Shown here one piece after another: positions 53,601 through 64,000 of a stretch of 64,000 bases of DNA (its first letter is position 1; every line of letters starts with the position of its first letter). This DNA comes from Zygnema cylindricum (lineage: Eukaryota > Streptophyta > Zygnematophyceae > Zygnematales > Zygnemataceae), in contig JBBHKE010001544.1 in NCBI GenBank assembly GCA_037447655.1, positions 1 to 64,000 of the forward strand. Direction: 5' to 3'. The notes below the pieces were generated by a model. That model was not told where the DNA came from and searched no databases. It was given only the letters and a program-made list of their open reading frames with translations. The position numbers were made by a program, and so were the translations under genes.

Positions 53601-54266
53601 CCTTACAGGCAAGTAGTGGGAAGTCTAATCTATTTTATGAATTGTACCCGGCCGGATTTAGCTGCAGCTGTAGGAGTGCTGAGTAGAAGTCTAAATGCTC
53701 CCACTAAGAAGGATTGGGAGGCAGCTAAGAGAGTCCTTAGATACTTGGTAGGAACTAGAGATCTATGGTTGCATTTGGGTGGGGAGAATACTGACATCAC
53801 TACTTGGAGTGATGCCAGTTATGGTGATGCTCCGATGAGGAGATGTACTTCTGGATATGTATTATATGTGGGTGATGGGGCTTGCTGTTGGAGTAGCAAA
53901 CAGCAAAAGGTTATTGCTCAGTCCACCATGGAGGCTGAGTATATGGCCTCTTGCTCTGCTGTAAAAGAATTGATGTGGGTCAAGTCTTTGCTTGGTGAGC
54001 TTGGTCACCTTAAGAGTGGTGTGCAGAAAATATTTTGTGATAATCAGGCAGCAATCGCTATTTCTGCCAATCCTAAACACCATTTTAAAGCCAAACACAT
54101 GGACATCAGACTCTGCTTTGTTAGAGAGAAAGTAGAAAACAAAATAATCAGTTTAGAGTACAGACCAGATAGTGAGATGGTAGCAGATATGATGACCAAA
54201 CCTGTGCCTTCCCCTAAGCTAATTTTTTGCAGGGAGAAGTGTGGTCTGAAATTAAAGATTGACTAG
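50692..54266 (+). CDS. Element C Pol (protease, integrase, RT, RNase H)
   Basis: An open frame of 1186 codons from 50706 to the TAG at 54264-54266. Zinc knuckle CHFCKKPGHYMAEC (about 32-45); protease IIDSGASMHM (about 118-127); HHCC zinc region HKRLGHVNL and DCSGCAQGKAH (about 252-293); integrase Asp in HTDIWGP (about 316), RSDNGGEY (about 379) and Glu in EQNGVAERLNRT (about 412); linker GKPGYLLGYDEDVKGYRVYD and FEGGRRSSKRL; RT VHQMDIKTAFLHGELEE, SLYGLKQAPRQW and YVDDLL (about 856); RNase H SDASYGDAP (about 1035), EAEYMASC and CDNQAAIAI (about 1112). All catalytic motifs are intact. The frame lies at -1 relative to Gag with no overlap (TGA at 50703-50705), and a lost base in GATTCCGG plus the Gag TAA look like two damage events. 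In the family Gag and Pol are one frame. Confidence 0.93.
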
Positions 54267-54279
54267 AAAATAAGGGGAG
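54267..54279 (+). other. Polypurine tract of C
   Basis: AAAATAAGGGGAG lies between the pol stop and the 3' LTR start. Confidence 0.9.
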
Positions 54280-55328
54280 TGTAGAAACTAATGGTTTTAT
54301 TAGTATTTTCTAGGTCTGAAAAGAAATATAGAAGTCGAGGCAGTCTATCTCTAACTTCTCTCTCCAACTCTCAAACTTGTCGCAGTCACTGAGAAATTGG
54401 AGAGGAAGCTAGAGCCATGGCTACCTTGGCTATCCTGAGGTTTACGGGAATTTTATATTAGGGTTTATATATTTAATTAAAATGAATGTGCCGGCGGCAG
54501 GATTTGATCCTTGTACCTGCCGGCCGCCAGACACAATGTAGCCGGTAGCCTTAGCCGTTTCATCTAGCGGTAGTGTTACCTAGCATATAGTTTGATAATT
54601 ATTTAAATATGTATACGTGCGATAAACCATTTAACTAGAATTAATTACGGGATACATAGATCCAGTAATATGTAATGTACGACTTACAGTACAGACACAA
54701 ATCAGTACCGCGCATTTGTTTCGTAAATGAAACAAATACCGCGCATGTATTTATTACGGCTACGATTAAAGCCGAATTTAATCGGACGGCCGGGATTAGC
54801 GCCGAGATCGCGGAGGAAGATTTCGGCGGTTTGTGGCCATCGCCACATCGGATGACGCGTGGCAAAATTCCGTTGGATTGTGGAAACTCCGGAGATTATG
54901 GCACCGAATCCGGATTTGACATGTGTCGACATTTTGGCCATGTCGTACAATGTCCGTACATAAAGTACACCGGCAGCTGTACTTTTGCGTACGGAACTCA
55001 ATTCTGATTGGTTCCGTACATCAGTAGATAGAGTCTGTGAGAGAGATAGGACTTAGAAAAATTAGAAGATAGGACCCTCTCTCCCAGAGAGCTTCTGTAC
55101 AAAAGGTCAACTTTGACCCTCCATAACTTACTGCTCAGGGGAGCAAATTCAGAGATTCTTTTTGCTATCGACTCAAGGGAGTCTTGTCTTCACAGGGGTG
55201 AAGTTGGTCAGAGTTTTTGTCTGCCAGGGTGGCAGTTATTTTTGCTTAAACACAAAGGGGTCAGGATTATCCTAGAGGCTTCTTGGAAGCTGTCCACTCT
55301 GAGGACTTATGGAGGTCTCAGAGTTTCA
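54280..55328 (+). repeat. 3' LTR of copia element C
   Basis: A 1049-bp partner of 48880-49928. The differences I saw are at the 11th base (T/A), near 54824 (T/C), 54906 (T/G), 55176 (G/A), 55227 (A/G) and 55315 (T/G). GAGAG follows at 55329-55333, matching the left flank exactly. The insertion is recent. Confidence 0.96.
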
Positions 55329-57529
55329 GAGAGATATCTTGTTTCCTTCCCACCCATCTCTCATAAGGTGTCATTCCTTTTACAGCTAAGGTAAGGACTC
55401 TATTCTTAATGTGGTTTGCACAATTCATGGACTCTGCCCAAATCTCTTTCCTATTTTTTTGTCAGCCAACATACTACATGCACTATCTCCTAATGTTTGG
55501 TTCAACCTGTCAGCTACCCCATTTTGTTCCGGGTTATATGGTACAATATTCTGGTGATGAACTCCCTCATCTCTCAAGTATTCCTCAAACTGGTTAGAGG
55601 TATATTCCCCCCCATTATCACTCTTTATCCTCTTAATGGGGGTTTCATGCAACTTCTCACTCCATGCTTTATATTCTTTGATGTAAGTTGATGTTTCAGA
55701 CTTTGTTTTTAGGAAGTAGACTTTAGAGTATCTATACCAGTCATCAGTTATTGTCAACATAAACCTCTTTCCTCCAACCGAATGCACTTTTGCAGGTCCC
55801 TAAATATCTATGTGGACTATATCTAGTACTTTCTCACCTCTATATGTGGCGGCTTTGGGAAAGGGAAGTCTGTGAGCCTTACATTGAGCACAGCCACTAC
55901 AATCATTCATCATTTTATTATCCCCGAACTGAATGCCTTCTACTACCCCAAACTATTTCATTTCCCTCAACCTATCAAAATGCACATGTCCCAATCGTTT
56001 ATGCCAAATCATCAACTTAGGAACACCAACATAGTAAGCATTCTTCTTTTCATTACTCACGTTAAGCCTAAACATTCCTTGGCTACCCTTATCTGCCGTG
56101 AAATAAACTTCATCCCCATACTTAGCTATGAAGACTCCCTTTATAGTGAAGGTATCAAACTTTTTTTCATCTAACACAGACATAGAGACAAGATTTTTAC
56201 TCAGCTGAGGAATGTAGAGTACATATGAGAATGTGACTATAGAAGTCTTACCCTCCACTAAAATTTTCAAATCTAGTGATCCCACTAGATCTTTAGTAAC
56301 CACTCTCCCATCCCCATTCTCTATTTCTACAGCAAGGATTTTCCTTAGCTTAGTGAAGAGGTCCTTGTCACGACACATATGCATGGATGCATCTGAGTCG
56401 ATGATCCATCCTTCCTGTGGAGCTTTCCGAATTGCTTCAAGGGCACACTTGTGTCTCCGAGGGATCACCTTCTCTTCCAGACTTTCGTCAAGAAGAAGCT
56501 CCCCATCCTCCTTAGAGGACTCGTCCTCGGTCTCTCCTGTCACCTTTGTGACCAAAAGTGATTTTTTCTTCCCTCCAAAAGAACCTCCTCTATGGTTCTC
56601 TTGGAGCCTCAGCTCCGATAGCTTGACACAACCGCAATAAAGTGTCCCGGATTTTTGCAAAAATGACATAGGGCCTTTGGGGGCCTCAGTCCTCCAGGCT
56701 GAACTCTTTCTCCTTTAAATTGTTTTTTCGGGTCCGTTTTCCACCTGTCCCCTCCAACGGCTAGAACTTGAACGCTCTTTTCACCTCTCCTGATTTCAAT
56801 CGAGTTCTCCTACACAAGTATCATGCGGACCGCTGTATTCCACTTCCATGAACTATCAGTCATTTCGTGTACTCTGTACACTATATTCTCATACTCGTCA
56901 GGTAACTTCATGATGAGAGTGTTAACCTTCATCTTTATTGTACCTCTCCATCCGGCACTCTCTATCTTCATATACAAACAAGAAATATCATTACAGCAGT
57001 CTAACATCTTTCCCCCTTTGTAAGTATAATTTCCCAATTTTTGCTCTGCTGATTGGAGCTCCTTAATTGTATCAGCTCTATAGATCTCTATCAAACTCAA
57101 CCACAACTCCTCGCCCATGTAAACATGAAGGTGAGGAGTTGCTAAAGCTTATGTGAAGCGTCTTAGAATGAAGTTTTTAGTAGCCATGTTGGTGTCTTCC
57201 CACATTCGAGTATCGGTCTCCACGGTCTTCACGATCGCCGCCCCGGGTGTTGTGGGAATAAAAGCAATAGGAAAAAGATGTGTCTCCTTTTCTTTTCCCT
57301 TTTTGGACACAGTGCTGTCCCCATCATCTGCCTCCTCTGCTGCAGCAGATGTTGCTATAGAAAACCTTATTCTACCAAATCCGGTGGTGTTCCTTGAGGT
57401 GGACGTTTCACTTGTCCACTAACAATACCCCACTATCGTTTTTCACACAAAGCCGAAGTCATCATGGCTTTCCAATAGATAAACTCTGATCCATTGAAGA
57501 TGGGCACCCTAGAGGGTGGGCCCCTAACC
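55329..57529 (-). pseudogene. Copia element D: Gag, protease, integrase
   Basis: From the right, the primer-site variant GGTTAGGGGCCCACC (57515-57529) and the Gag start MEDTKLQVRGPPSRVPIF (ATG at 57549 in the LTR). Gag is badly broken (57118-56810: ELWLSLIEIYRADTIKE, DEYENIVYRVHEMTDSSWKW). 56669-55953 holds the protease GWIIDSDASMHMCRD (the DSGA site reads DSDA) and WHKRLGHVHFDRL. 55787-55425 holds the integrase with KRFMLTITDDWYRYS, KSDNGGEYTSNQFEEYL and EQNGVADRLNQTL. It stops at 55334 where C is inserted and continues at 48879. The usual Glu in GVAERLNRT is Asp here. Confidence 0.88.
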
Positions 57530-58558
57530 TGCAATTTTGTGTCCTCCATTGGACTACAAAATTCAAGAAGCCTCTAGATAGTTATTAACTAACCCACTTT
57601 CAATGGCAACCATTGATACCCAATCAGAAAAGCAGAAAAACTGAGTAGACCTCTTTGCAGCTTGGACTTCTTTGAGTCCGTAGGAAAAATAATCTCTCAA
57701 AACGCCTAACCAGGCGATAAGTTATGAGGCAATAAAAATGCCAATTTGTACAAACTCTCAAAGAGAGAGGCCTACCAAAATTTACTAAGTCCTGATTCCC
57801 TCTAATAACTCCTATCTACTGAAGTACAAACCAATCATAATTCTTTACCGTACCACAAAGTACTACTGCCGGTGTACCTTTTGTACGGCCTATGTACGAC
57901 AAGGTTATTAAGCGGACGCGTGTCCACTTTTCACTCGTCCGTACGTTCCTCGAAATTCCCGTGACCGAATGTTGTCTCTCCACGTAGCGTCAGGTCATGC
58001 TACGTCACTAAATGCCAAAGTGACTATTCCGGGATCCCGGCGATGATGTACGCCGTTCGATATGAACCAAAATGCAATCTCAGCCGTCAAAAATTATTGT
58101 GTAATATTCCTTTCGTTGTTGAAACAAAATGCGTGGTATCCGTTTCCAAATAGTATCGTACTTCGTACTTTACAAAACTCTATCTATGCTGCAATATAGA
58201 GTTTCAGTTAAATGTATTCGTTCACTCTTAAATAAATATTTATCTATCATACCCTATAGCATTTAGCATTGGTCCTAGTCTAATAGGATAAAGTAGACCT
58301 CTATCGGCCAACTTGACGGACGGCAGGTACTGGGATCGAATCCTGGGTCCGTCAGGATTCTTTTTAGTAACCTACTAAAAGTAACTGCCTGTTGAACTAA
58401 GGCAACCATGGTTCAACCACCCTCTCTATCCTTCAATGACTACAACAAGTATGGGGCCTAGAGAGAGGAGGTGGAGGCAGGCTTTCCGTTCATTCTTTTC
58501 CTTTTATACTAATATATTTATACCTAGAAAATACTCTAGAAATCTATTAATTTCAACA
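57530..58558 (-). repeat. 5' LTR of copia element D
   Basis: TGCAATTTTGTGTCC to TTTCAACA, 1029 bp. The right flank CCGAC is the target duplication partner of CGGAC at 45691-45695. It contains the tRNA-like block, ACGTAGC/GCTACGT near 57982 and AGTTATGAGGC in the R-like area. Confidence 0.9.
58265..58360 (+). other. tRNA-like block in the D right LTR (antisense to D)
   Basis: A-box side GGTCCTAGTCTAATAGGATAAAG and a very good B-box, GGATCGAATCC. CTGGG/CCTGG can close the T-arm-like loop with two wobble pairs, and TGACGGAC/GTCCGTCA forms the outer stem. This is the clearest T-arm of the set. Confidence 0.65.
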
Positions 58559-59771
58559 CCGACTCCAAGTTGATACAAACCCAAATGACTGCCACCCAGA
58601 GAGTCAGAATCCCAATACATATTTAGCCTTGTGAAAACAAGACCTTCTGAGTGCTCAGTTCCACCACACAATGGAATGCTTGAACATGTGATTTGGACAA
58701 TATTCCCAACTTTGACTTTCCCTTATAAATATTGCCACCTTTGCAAGCAAAAACTCTAACTGACTACACCCTTGTGTAGCGTGGACTCCCTTGAGTCCGC
58801 AACAAAAAGAATCACTGAAATTGCTCACCCGAGCATTATGTTAAAGCCAGCCAAAGATGGCCTATAAGTACAGAAGCACTCTGGGAGAGAGGCGGTTACC
58901 TTGATTTTTTTTCTTAATCATAATCTCCCTCTCTAAATCTACTACTAGTGTACCCTAACCAATCAAATGACTGTACGGTACAAGAAAGGTATAGGTACCG
59001 ATGTACTTTTTGTACGGCCATAATACGGTATGGCCGCTCCGTTGACGCGTGTCAGTTCCCGAGCTCTAGTTGCTCCACCCTTAATATCCGCTATCCAACC
59101 ATATCATTCCACGTGTCATCTACCGACATTGGCTTGCAAACCGCCAAATGTCCACTCTGGTGCTTTGGCTCCACTGTGAGACGTCGAATCTGAAACCGAC
59201 AAGTAATCGCGTCCGTTCAAATAGAGTGTCGTTTTGTTTCGTAATCCACGAAATAGAGTATGTCGATTGGTACCACTTTTAAATACAATTAGAACTCAGT
59301 ATATATATCGTTTCGTCTACGCCTTAGTGGATAAGGTTAAGTGCTACGTCACTCTATAGACCTAGGTTCAAATCCCACTAAGGTCAACAATACATTTTAG
59401 ATTACTCTTGTCAATATCTCTCTCTTTCTCCTTGCGTGGTAATTATTTATATTAAAATAAAACCCATAATCGTTATCTCTCGATCTATACATACAGGTTA
59501 GTTCATTAGTCTATATGACCAATCTACAGATCCAGGTTCAATTTCAGTATTCTGCGTATATATTTTGGCATACTATCCAGTTAACCCTCTTACTTGTCTC
59601 CTTGACTCTCTGAGGGCAAACATGGAGTTTCTTCTGTCTCTCACTAACTACGACAAGTTTATAGAGATAGAAGTATTTCCAGGCACAATGTAGAAACTTT
59701 GAAAAACCTTTTAATACTATCAGTCAGACACATACAAAAATATAGACCCATAAAATACATAAATTTCAACA
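58559..59771 (-). repeat. Solo LTR E, second fragment
   Basis: CCGACTCCAAGTTGATAC to AAATTTCAACA continues 45626-45695 after the D insertion. It aligns with M's LTR over U5 and R (CACCCTTGTGTAGCGTGGACTCCC near 58765), with GCCACGTGTCATCT-type sequence near 59110. Flank CAAAC at 59772-59776 pairs with CATAC on the far left. Confidence 0.82.
59305..59390 (+). other. tRNA-like block in LTR E (antisense to E)
   Basis: TACGCCTTAGTGGATAAGG is a good A-box match to plant tRNA-Arg-like sequence and GGTTCAAATCC a good B-box, about 37 bases apart. CCTTAGTGG and CCACTAAGG are perfectly complementary (9 bp). Confidence 0.65.
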
Positions 59772-59843
59772 CAAACTGCCTCGGCTTCTTTTTGCATTTC
59801 ATTTAAGGCCTAGAAAAAACTAAAAGAACCATTAATTTCTATA
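59772..59843 (-). repeat. Copia element F 5' LTR, last part
   Basis: ACTGCCTCGGCTTC to TTAATTTCTATA matches the end of LTR O (38675-38739, GACTGCCTCGGCTTC to TTTCTACA). It joins to GAGGCATAC at 45625 across the nest. Confidence 0.72.
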
Positions 59844-61016
59844 AAATCACACCTTAAGCCTACAACAGGCACACTATTGGTAGTTTGGGATGCAATCTAA
59901 TGTCGCATCTGTATTGCACAAGTGTGCAATATGTGATCGTCTACGCACCTCTTTTAGCAACCGTCAAACTACCCTCAAACTAATACCGATCAAAGGGTTA
60001 TTTTACCGTTGGTCGTGGATTTTGGCAGTTCCCTTTCCCATATCCCGGAGGTGGAATCAATCCATAATGATTATGATTGAAAATAATAGCAAATGGGTGG
60101 AGGTGGTGGCTTACCGCACAAAACTGCGAAGCTCACCACCGCAACTTTTAAGGAACATGTCCTTATGAGATACAAAGCTCCAAGTGAAGTCCTCACAGAT
60201 TAAGGGACTCAATTCCGCGGAGAATTCCAAGAAATGCTAGATGACTTGCTCATAGACCACTGTCGAACAAGCCAAGATCATCCACAGGTTGATGGATTGG
60301 CGGAACGAGCAGTTCAGACCTTCAAGCAAGCATTACGTAAGCACCACTTAGAGAAACATATTACTTTTTGGGACGAGTCCCTCGGTTACATTACCATGAG
60401 ATATCAATGTCTGTACACCCGAGTCTTGCTAATTTCAGTCCATCCTATGTCTTATATGGGCGTCAACACTTGTTGGGCAGGAAAATCCAGAAAGCCGCAA
60501 GCTTTCCGCTTCTTTTACTGTATGACGGGGTTTTCTTGGGGAACTTACTAACAGGGCGCTGCTTTTTGCCTGAGGAATGCCCATGGCTTTTGACAACCTA
60601 CTGATCGCCCAGCACCGAGATACTCTACGCTTTGCCACAACACGCGGCGGCAGCTACATGCCCTAGCAAAAGCCTTACCGAGTGGGAGATTACGTCTACT
60701 TACGGCGCCAATTCTTCGATACCTTGGACATAGATGTTTTACCTCATATTCTCCAAATTATCAAAGTTGACACGTATAGCATGTGGGGACATCAAAAGAT
60801 GATACGCCAACTTTTCATGAGCATTCAAAGAATTGTGCCCCATGTTATTTGGCGGATCTCTCTCAGGATATGGATCCCATGCGCATGCCTATCACTGAGG
60901 CTACAGAATGCACACTTTGCAACCAGGTTGACGGAGAAACTTTTATGTTCCTATGCGACCATTGCAACTAAGGATTACACATGGAGTATTTGGTCCCTCC
61001 ATTGACGGCCGTAAAG
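59844..61016 (+). pseudogene. Gypsy element G1: integrase and PHD finger
   Basis: 59890-60168 encodes LHKCAICDR (zinc Cys pair) and GLFYRWSWILAVPFP, IENNSKWVEVVAY. 60180-60350 has EVLTD and then TQFRGEFQEMLDD (second Asp; the Gln codon is TAA) and HPQVDGLAERAVQTFKQAL (Glu). Frames change after 60360. Near 60880-60970 it encodes EATECTLCNQVDGETFMFLCDHCN, four Cys of a PHD finger, followed by a TAA and LHMEYLVPPL. The organisation is that of H's integrase-PHD. A foldback element replaces what follows. Only the 3' end of pol is present. Confidence 0.82.
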
Positions 61017-61123
61017 AATACGATAGAGACCTAAGAGTCTAGTGGCTACATTGTGGCTTCATATACTTGTCCAAAATTATAAGCCACGAGGTAGCCACTA
61101 GGCTCTCAAGTCTCTATCGTATT
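61017..61123. mobile_element. Foldback/MITE-like hairpin
   Basis: 61017-61049 (AATACGATAGAGACC to GTGGCTAC) and 61091-61123 are reverse complements at 30 of 33 positions. Inside, GTGGCTT and AAGCCAC also pair. TAGCCACTAGGCTC occurs a third time at 61199-61212, so a second fragment is close by. Confidence 0.75.
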
Positions 61124-62530
61124 TTTTACAAGAGTTATCTCAACAAGGCATCAAAGCAAATAATCAATTTCAAGAGCAGAAGAATATTAAGCCAACGGAT
61201 AGCCACTAGGCTCCTTGGTCAATTTATATTCCTTACAGGAGTTCAATTAATAAAGATCTAACCTACTTATCAAAACAAATAATATAAAAATGTAGAAAAC
61301 TGCCAAAAAAATGAAGATGACCAGATTTAGCCAGACGCAAAACAAATAAAGAAAGCCAACCCTAATCCACTATCATCAAGGGAACCACACGAGCAAACCA
61401 AAAATTGTCCAATCACAATCCAAGGTTCAGAAACAGCATAGGAGAGAAGGCTGAGAAGCAATCCACTTGATAGGACTAGATAAGAACTCAAGGGAAATCG
61501 GTTAGACCTCAGCGTGAGCCGAGTAGATTAAATTGCAAGGCATATTACAAAGAAAGGTGAGTGCAAGCTAGGCAGCAGAACAATGTATGACAAGAAAAAT
61601 AGTCACATAACTATTATGACAATTTCACAAGAAAATAATGAAAGCAAAGGTCAAAACTTCCAAAAGAGAAAGAAAGAATTCAGTGTTGTTGAAATTGTGA
61701 GCACAGAATTCACATAAAATCCACTAAGTACAAAGTCTTCAGCTGAGCGCCTTACCTACTGTAAATACATGCGTTCTATGTAGTCGTCTCCGCCTAGTTT
61801 GGATTATGGCTAATAGGCGACCAGAATAGTATGTCTTGCATTACAAAATCTACAGCCTAAGGATAAAATCTCTTCCTACGCTACATATGAATGCGTGAGA
61901 CCTCGAAGGGTCCACGACTTAAAATGGACCAATCGCGTCTCCATGTGCATTCTGAATCTGGTTCGTCCGTTCGCATGCATCCTTTGTGGTCGTAGATGCG
62001 CGCAGGCGAATTCGCGCTCGTCTTCACATATTTCCAAGTTAGCATTTCGGTTTGCCAATCGTACGTACAACAACTTAAATTGCTTCCCAGAAATTCCGGG
62101 GCCTCACAAATAGATGTACAAACCCAAATTTTGTTCGCGAGATTCTCGTCGCTTCACAATTTCGCATACGAAATCTAACCTTTCTACGGGTTTCTCGGAG
62201 TGAACGCCAATCTGTACGGCCCTGTCACCACCGAAACATACCAATGTTCAAATAAATGTGGCGTCCCTCTTTATGGACCGTTTACATGCCGTTTGAATGC
62301 AGTTAACGGCCGACATGATACAGCATGACAGTTGTCGTGCATGTGACAAAAGAGATGGTAAACATGCAACATAATCAGCAGCAAGATAAATAATAAAGAA
62401 ATAAGCGAGAAAGTCATCAACATATCAGAAAAAAATGTGAAATAAACCTGTACAAGCAGCAAGCAACAAATAAACTTATCACAAGAAAAATAAAGGTAGG
62501 GTGAGAGAGGAAGCTAGGAGGCTGAGTTTA
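61124..62530. other. No recognised gene; probably includes the 3' LTR of G2
   Basis: AT-rich with CAACAAGGCATCAAAGCAAATAAT-like words. By position, the sequence left of 62530 should be the LTR of G2, but with no partner LTR in view I cannot set its edges. The ORFs here are short and unsupported. Confidence 0.4.
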
Positions 62531-62548
62531 TTCCCCCCCCTTAGCTCT
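62531..62548 (-). other. Polypurine tract of G2
   Basis: On the minus strand AGCTAAGGGGGGGGAATAAA follows the end of the PHD-containing frame, as the equivalent tract follows H's PHD. Confidence 0.6.
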
Positions 62549-64000
62549 TTAGTCTGCCAAAGAGGTGGTCAATACAACTGGTAACTCTCGGCAGCCGTGA
62601 GAAAACCAATGGGCGCCCGTACCCACCGTCAATGGAGGGACCAAACACTCTATGTGAAATCCTTGGTTGCAATGGTCACATAGGAGAATGGAATTTTCTC
62701 CGTCAGCCCAGTTGAAAAGTGTGCATTGTGTAGCCTCAGTGATATGCAAGCCCATGGCATCTATATCATGAGAGAGATCTCACATATAACATGGGGCGAA
62801 ATTCTTCCAATGCTCTTGAAAAGTTCGCATATCAGCTCCTTGAAGTCATAATATGCCATTCGTGTCAACTTTGATAATTCAGAGAATATGAGGTGAAACA
62901 TCTGTGTCCAGGGTATCAAAGGATTGGCGCCGTAAGTAGACGTAATCTCCCACTCGGTAAGGCTTCTCTTAGGGCCAGTAGTTGCCGCTGCGTGTTGTGG
63001 CAAAGCGCATAATATCTCGGTGCTGGGCGATCTGGAGGTTGTCAAAAGCCATGGGCATCTCTCGAGCAAAAATCAGCGCCTTGTTAGTAAGTTTTTCTAG
63101 GAAAACCCCGTCATACAGTAAGGGAAGTGGAAAGCTTGCGGCTTTCTGGATATTCCTACCCAACAAAGGTTGACGCCCAAATAAAAAATAGTATGGACTC
63201 AAATAAAGAAGGCTCACATGTTCAAACATTTGATATCCCATGGTAATGTAATTGAGGGACTCGTCCTAAAATGTAATATGTTTCTCCAAGTAGTGCTTCT
63301 GTAATGCTCGCTTGAAGGTCTGAACTGCTCGTTTGGCCATTCCATCAACATATAGATGATCTCGGCTTGTTCGACAGTGGTTTATAAGCGAGTCATCTAG
63401 CATTTCTTGGAATTCTCCGCGGAATTCAGTCCCTTGATCTGTGAGGACTTCACTTGGAGCTCCGTATCTCATAAGGACATGTTCCTTAAAAGTTGCGGTG
63501 GTGAACTTTGCTGTTTTGTGCGGTAAGCCACCACTTCCACCCATTTGCTATAATTTTCAATCATGATCATTATGGATTGTTTCCCCCTCCGGAATATGGG
63601 AAAATGACTTGCTAAATCGCATGACCAACGGTAAAATAACCCCTTGATGGGTAATGGTTGGTTGGTCGTTTGCCGGTTGCTAAAGAAGTAGGGCAGACAA
63701 TCACATATTGCACACTTGTGCAATACTGATGCGATATCAGATTGCATCCCAGACCACCAATAGCGTGCCTACAGCAGGCTTAAGGTGGACTTGGTCCCAT
63801 AGTGACCAAGCTCGGTGTGAATTTGTTTAATCACCAAGAGGCATTCAATTAGGCGAGGCACGTGTCTCTCACTACCGTATGCTAACAATCTAACTAGCGA
63901 TTGACCAAACCAAAGATATTTTTTAGCCCTTTTCTTCACTCTTTCCTCCTACTCCGATGTAGTGCCAAGTCAAAAAGTTTGTGAACATGGGAAAATAATT
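62549..64000 (-). pseudogene. Gypsy element G2: integrase and decayed PHD finger
   Basis: An inverted copy of G1. From the right: LHKCAICD and GLFYRWSCDLASHFP (63747-63469); EVLTDQGTEFRGEF and HLYVDGMAKRAVQTFKRAL (63544-63266, where the catalytic Glu of GLAER reads Lys); YYFLFGRQPLLGRNIQKA and the barrel region. Then at 62755-62549 the PHD, ATQCTLFNW, LLCDHCNQGFHIECLVPPL and HWFSHGC, in which the second and seventh zinc ligands (Cys) are Phe and Ser. Several stops and frame changes are present. The element continues past the window end. Confidence 0.82.

Overview
The window reads as repeat-rich nuclear DNA from a streptophyte. I recognise no host gene: nearly all interpretable sequence is LTR retrotransposon, mostly nested and decayed. 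The evidence for a plant-lineage host is (a) Ty1/copia elements whose primer-binding site matches 15 nt of the plant initiator tRNA-Met anticodon arm, (b) a chromovirus-like Ty3/gypsy fragment, and (c) a Ty3/gypsy element carrying a cytosine-5 DNA methyltransferase, a combination reported from charophyte algae (and, separately, dinoflagellates). A charophyte, or another early streptophyte with a large repetitive genome, is my best guess; the species cannot be fixed from the sequence.

Layout. 1-1737: 3' end of a copia element (RT, RNase H, LTR). 1872-3740: a pyrimidine tract followed by a 1.3 kb purine tract. 3743-6029: truncated copia LTR (J), unexplained AT-rich DNA and a copia pol scrap. 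6030-9664: copia element K (minus strand) of a different lineage. 9665-13953: copia element L (plus), inserted in K. 13954-17753: short gag-bearing copia element M (minus), inserted in L's RT. 17754-30530: element H (minus), a Ty3/gypsy element with the order Gag, protease, DNA methyltransferase, RT, RNase H, integrase, PHD finger, flanked by terminal repeats in split-direct-repeat order. 30531-34230: an unclassified repeat family R in three copies, plus a MITE fragment. 34235-40170: a gypsy chromovirus-like element (P) broken by pieces of two copia elements (N, O). 40171-42860: non-coding DNA with a MITE and a palindrome. 42863-59843: a four-deep copia nest: F (minus) holds solo LTR E, which holds D (minus), which holds C (plus). 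C is young, with two 1049-bp LTRs about 99% identical and a perfect 5-bp target duplication. 59844-64000: two inverted copies (G1, G2) of a gypsy integrase that also ends in a PHD finger, around a foldback element.

The most interesting points are: element H, with its embedded methyltransferase and unusual end structure; a tRNA-like structure on the antisense strand of the U3 region of eight different copia LTR insertions (nine LTR types), with compensatory base changes; and Gag open reading frames that start inside the LTR and run in frame through the primer-binding site, which itself carries an ATG.

The elements are mostly dead (stops, frameshifts, deletions). Functional statements refer to the families, not to these copies, unless stated.
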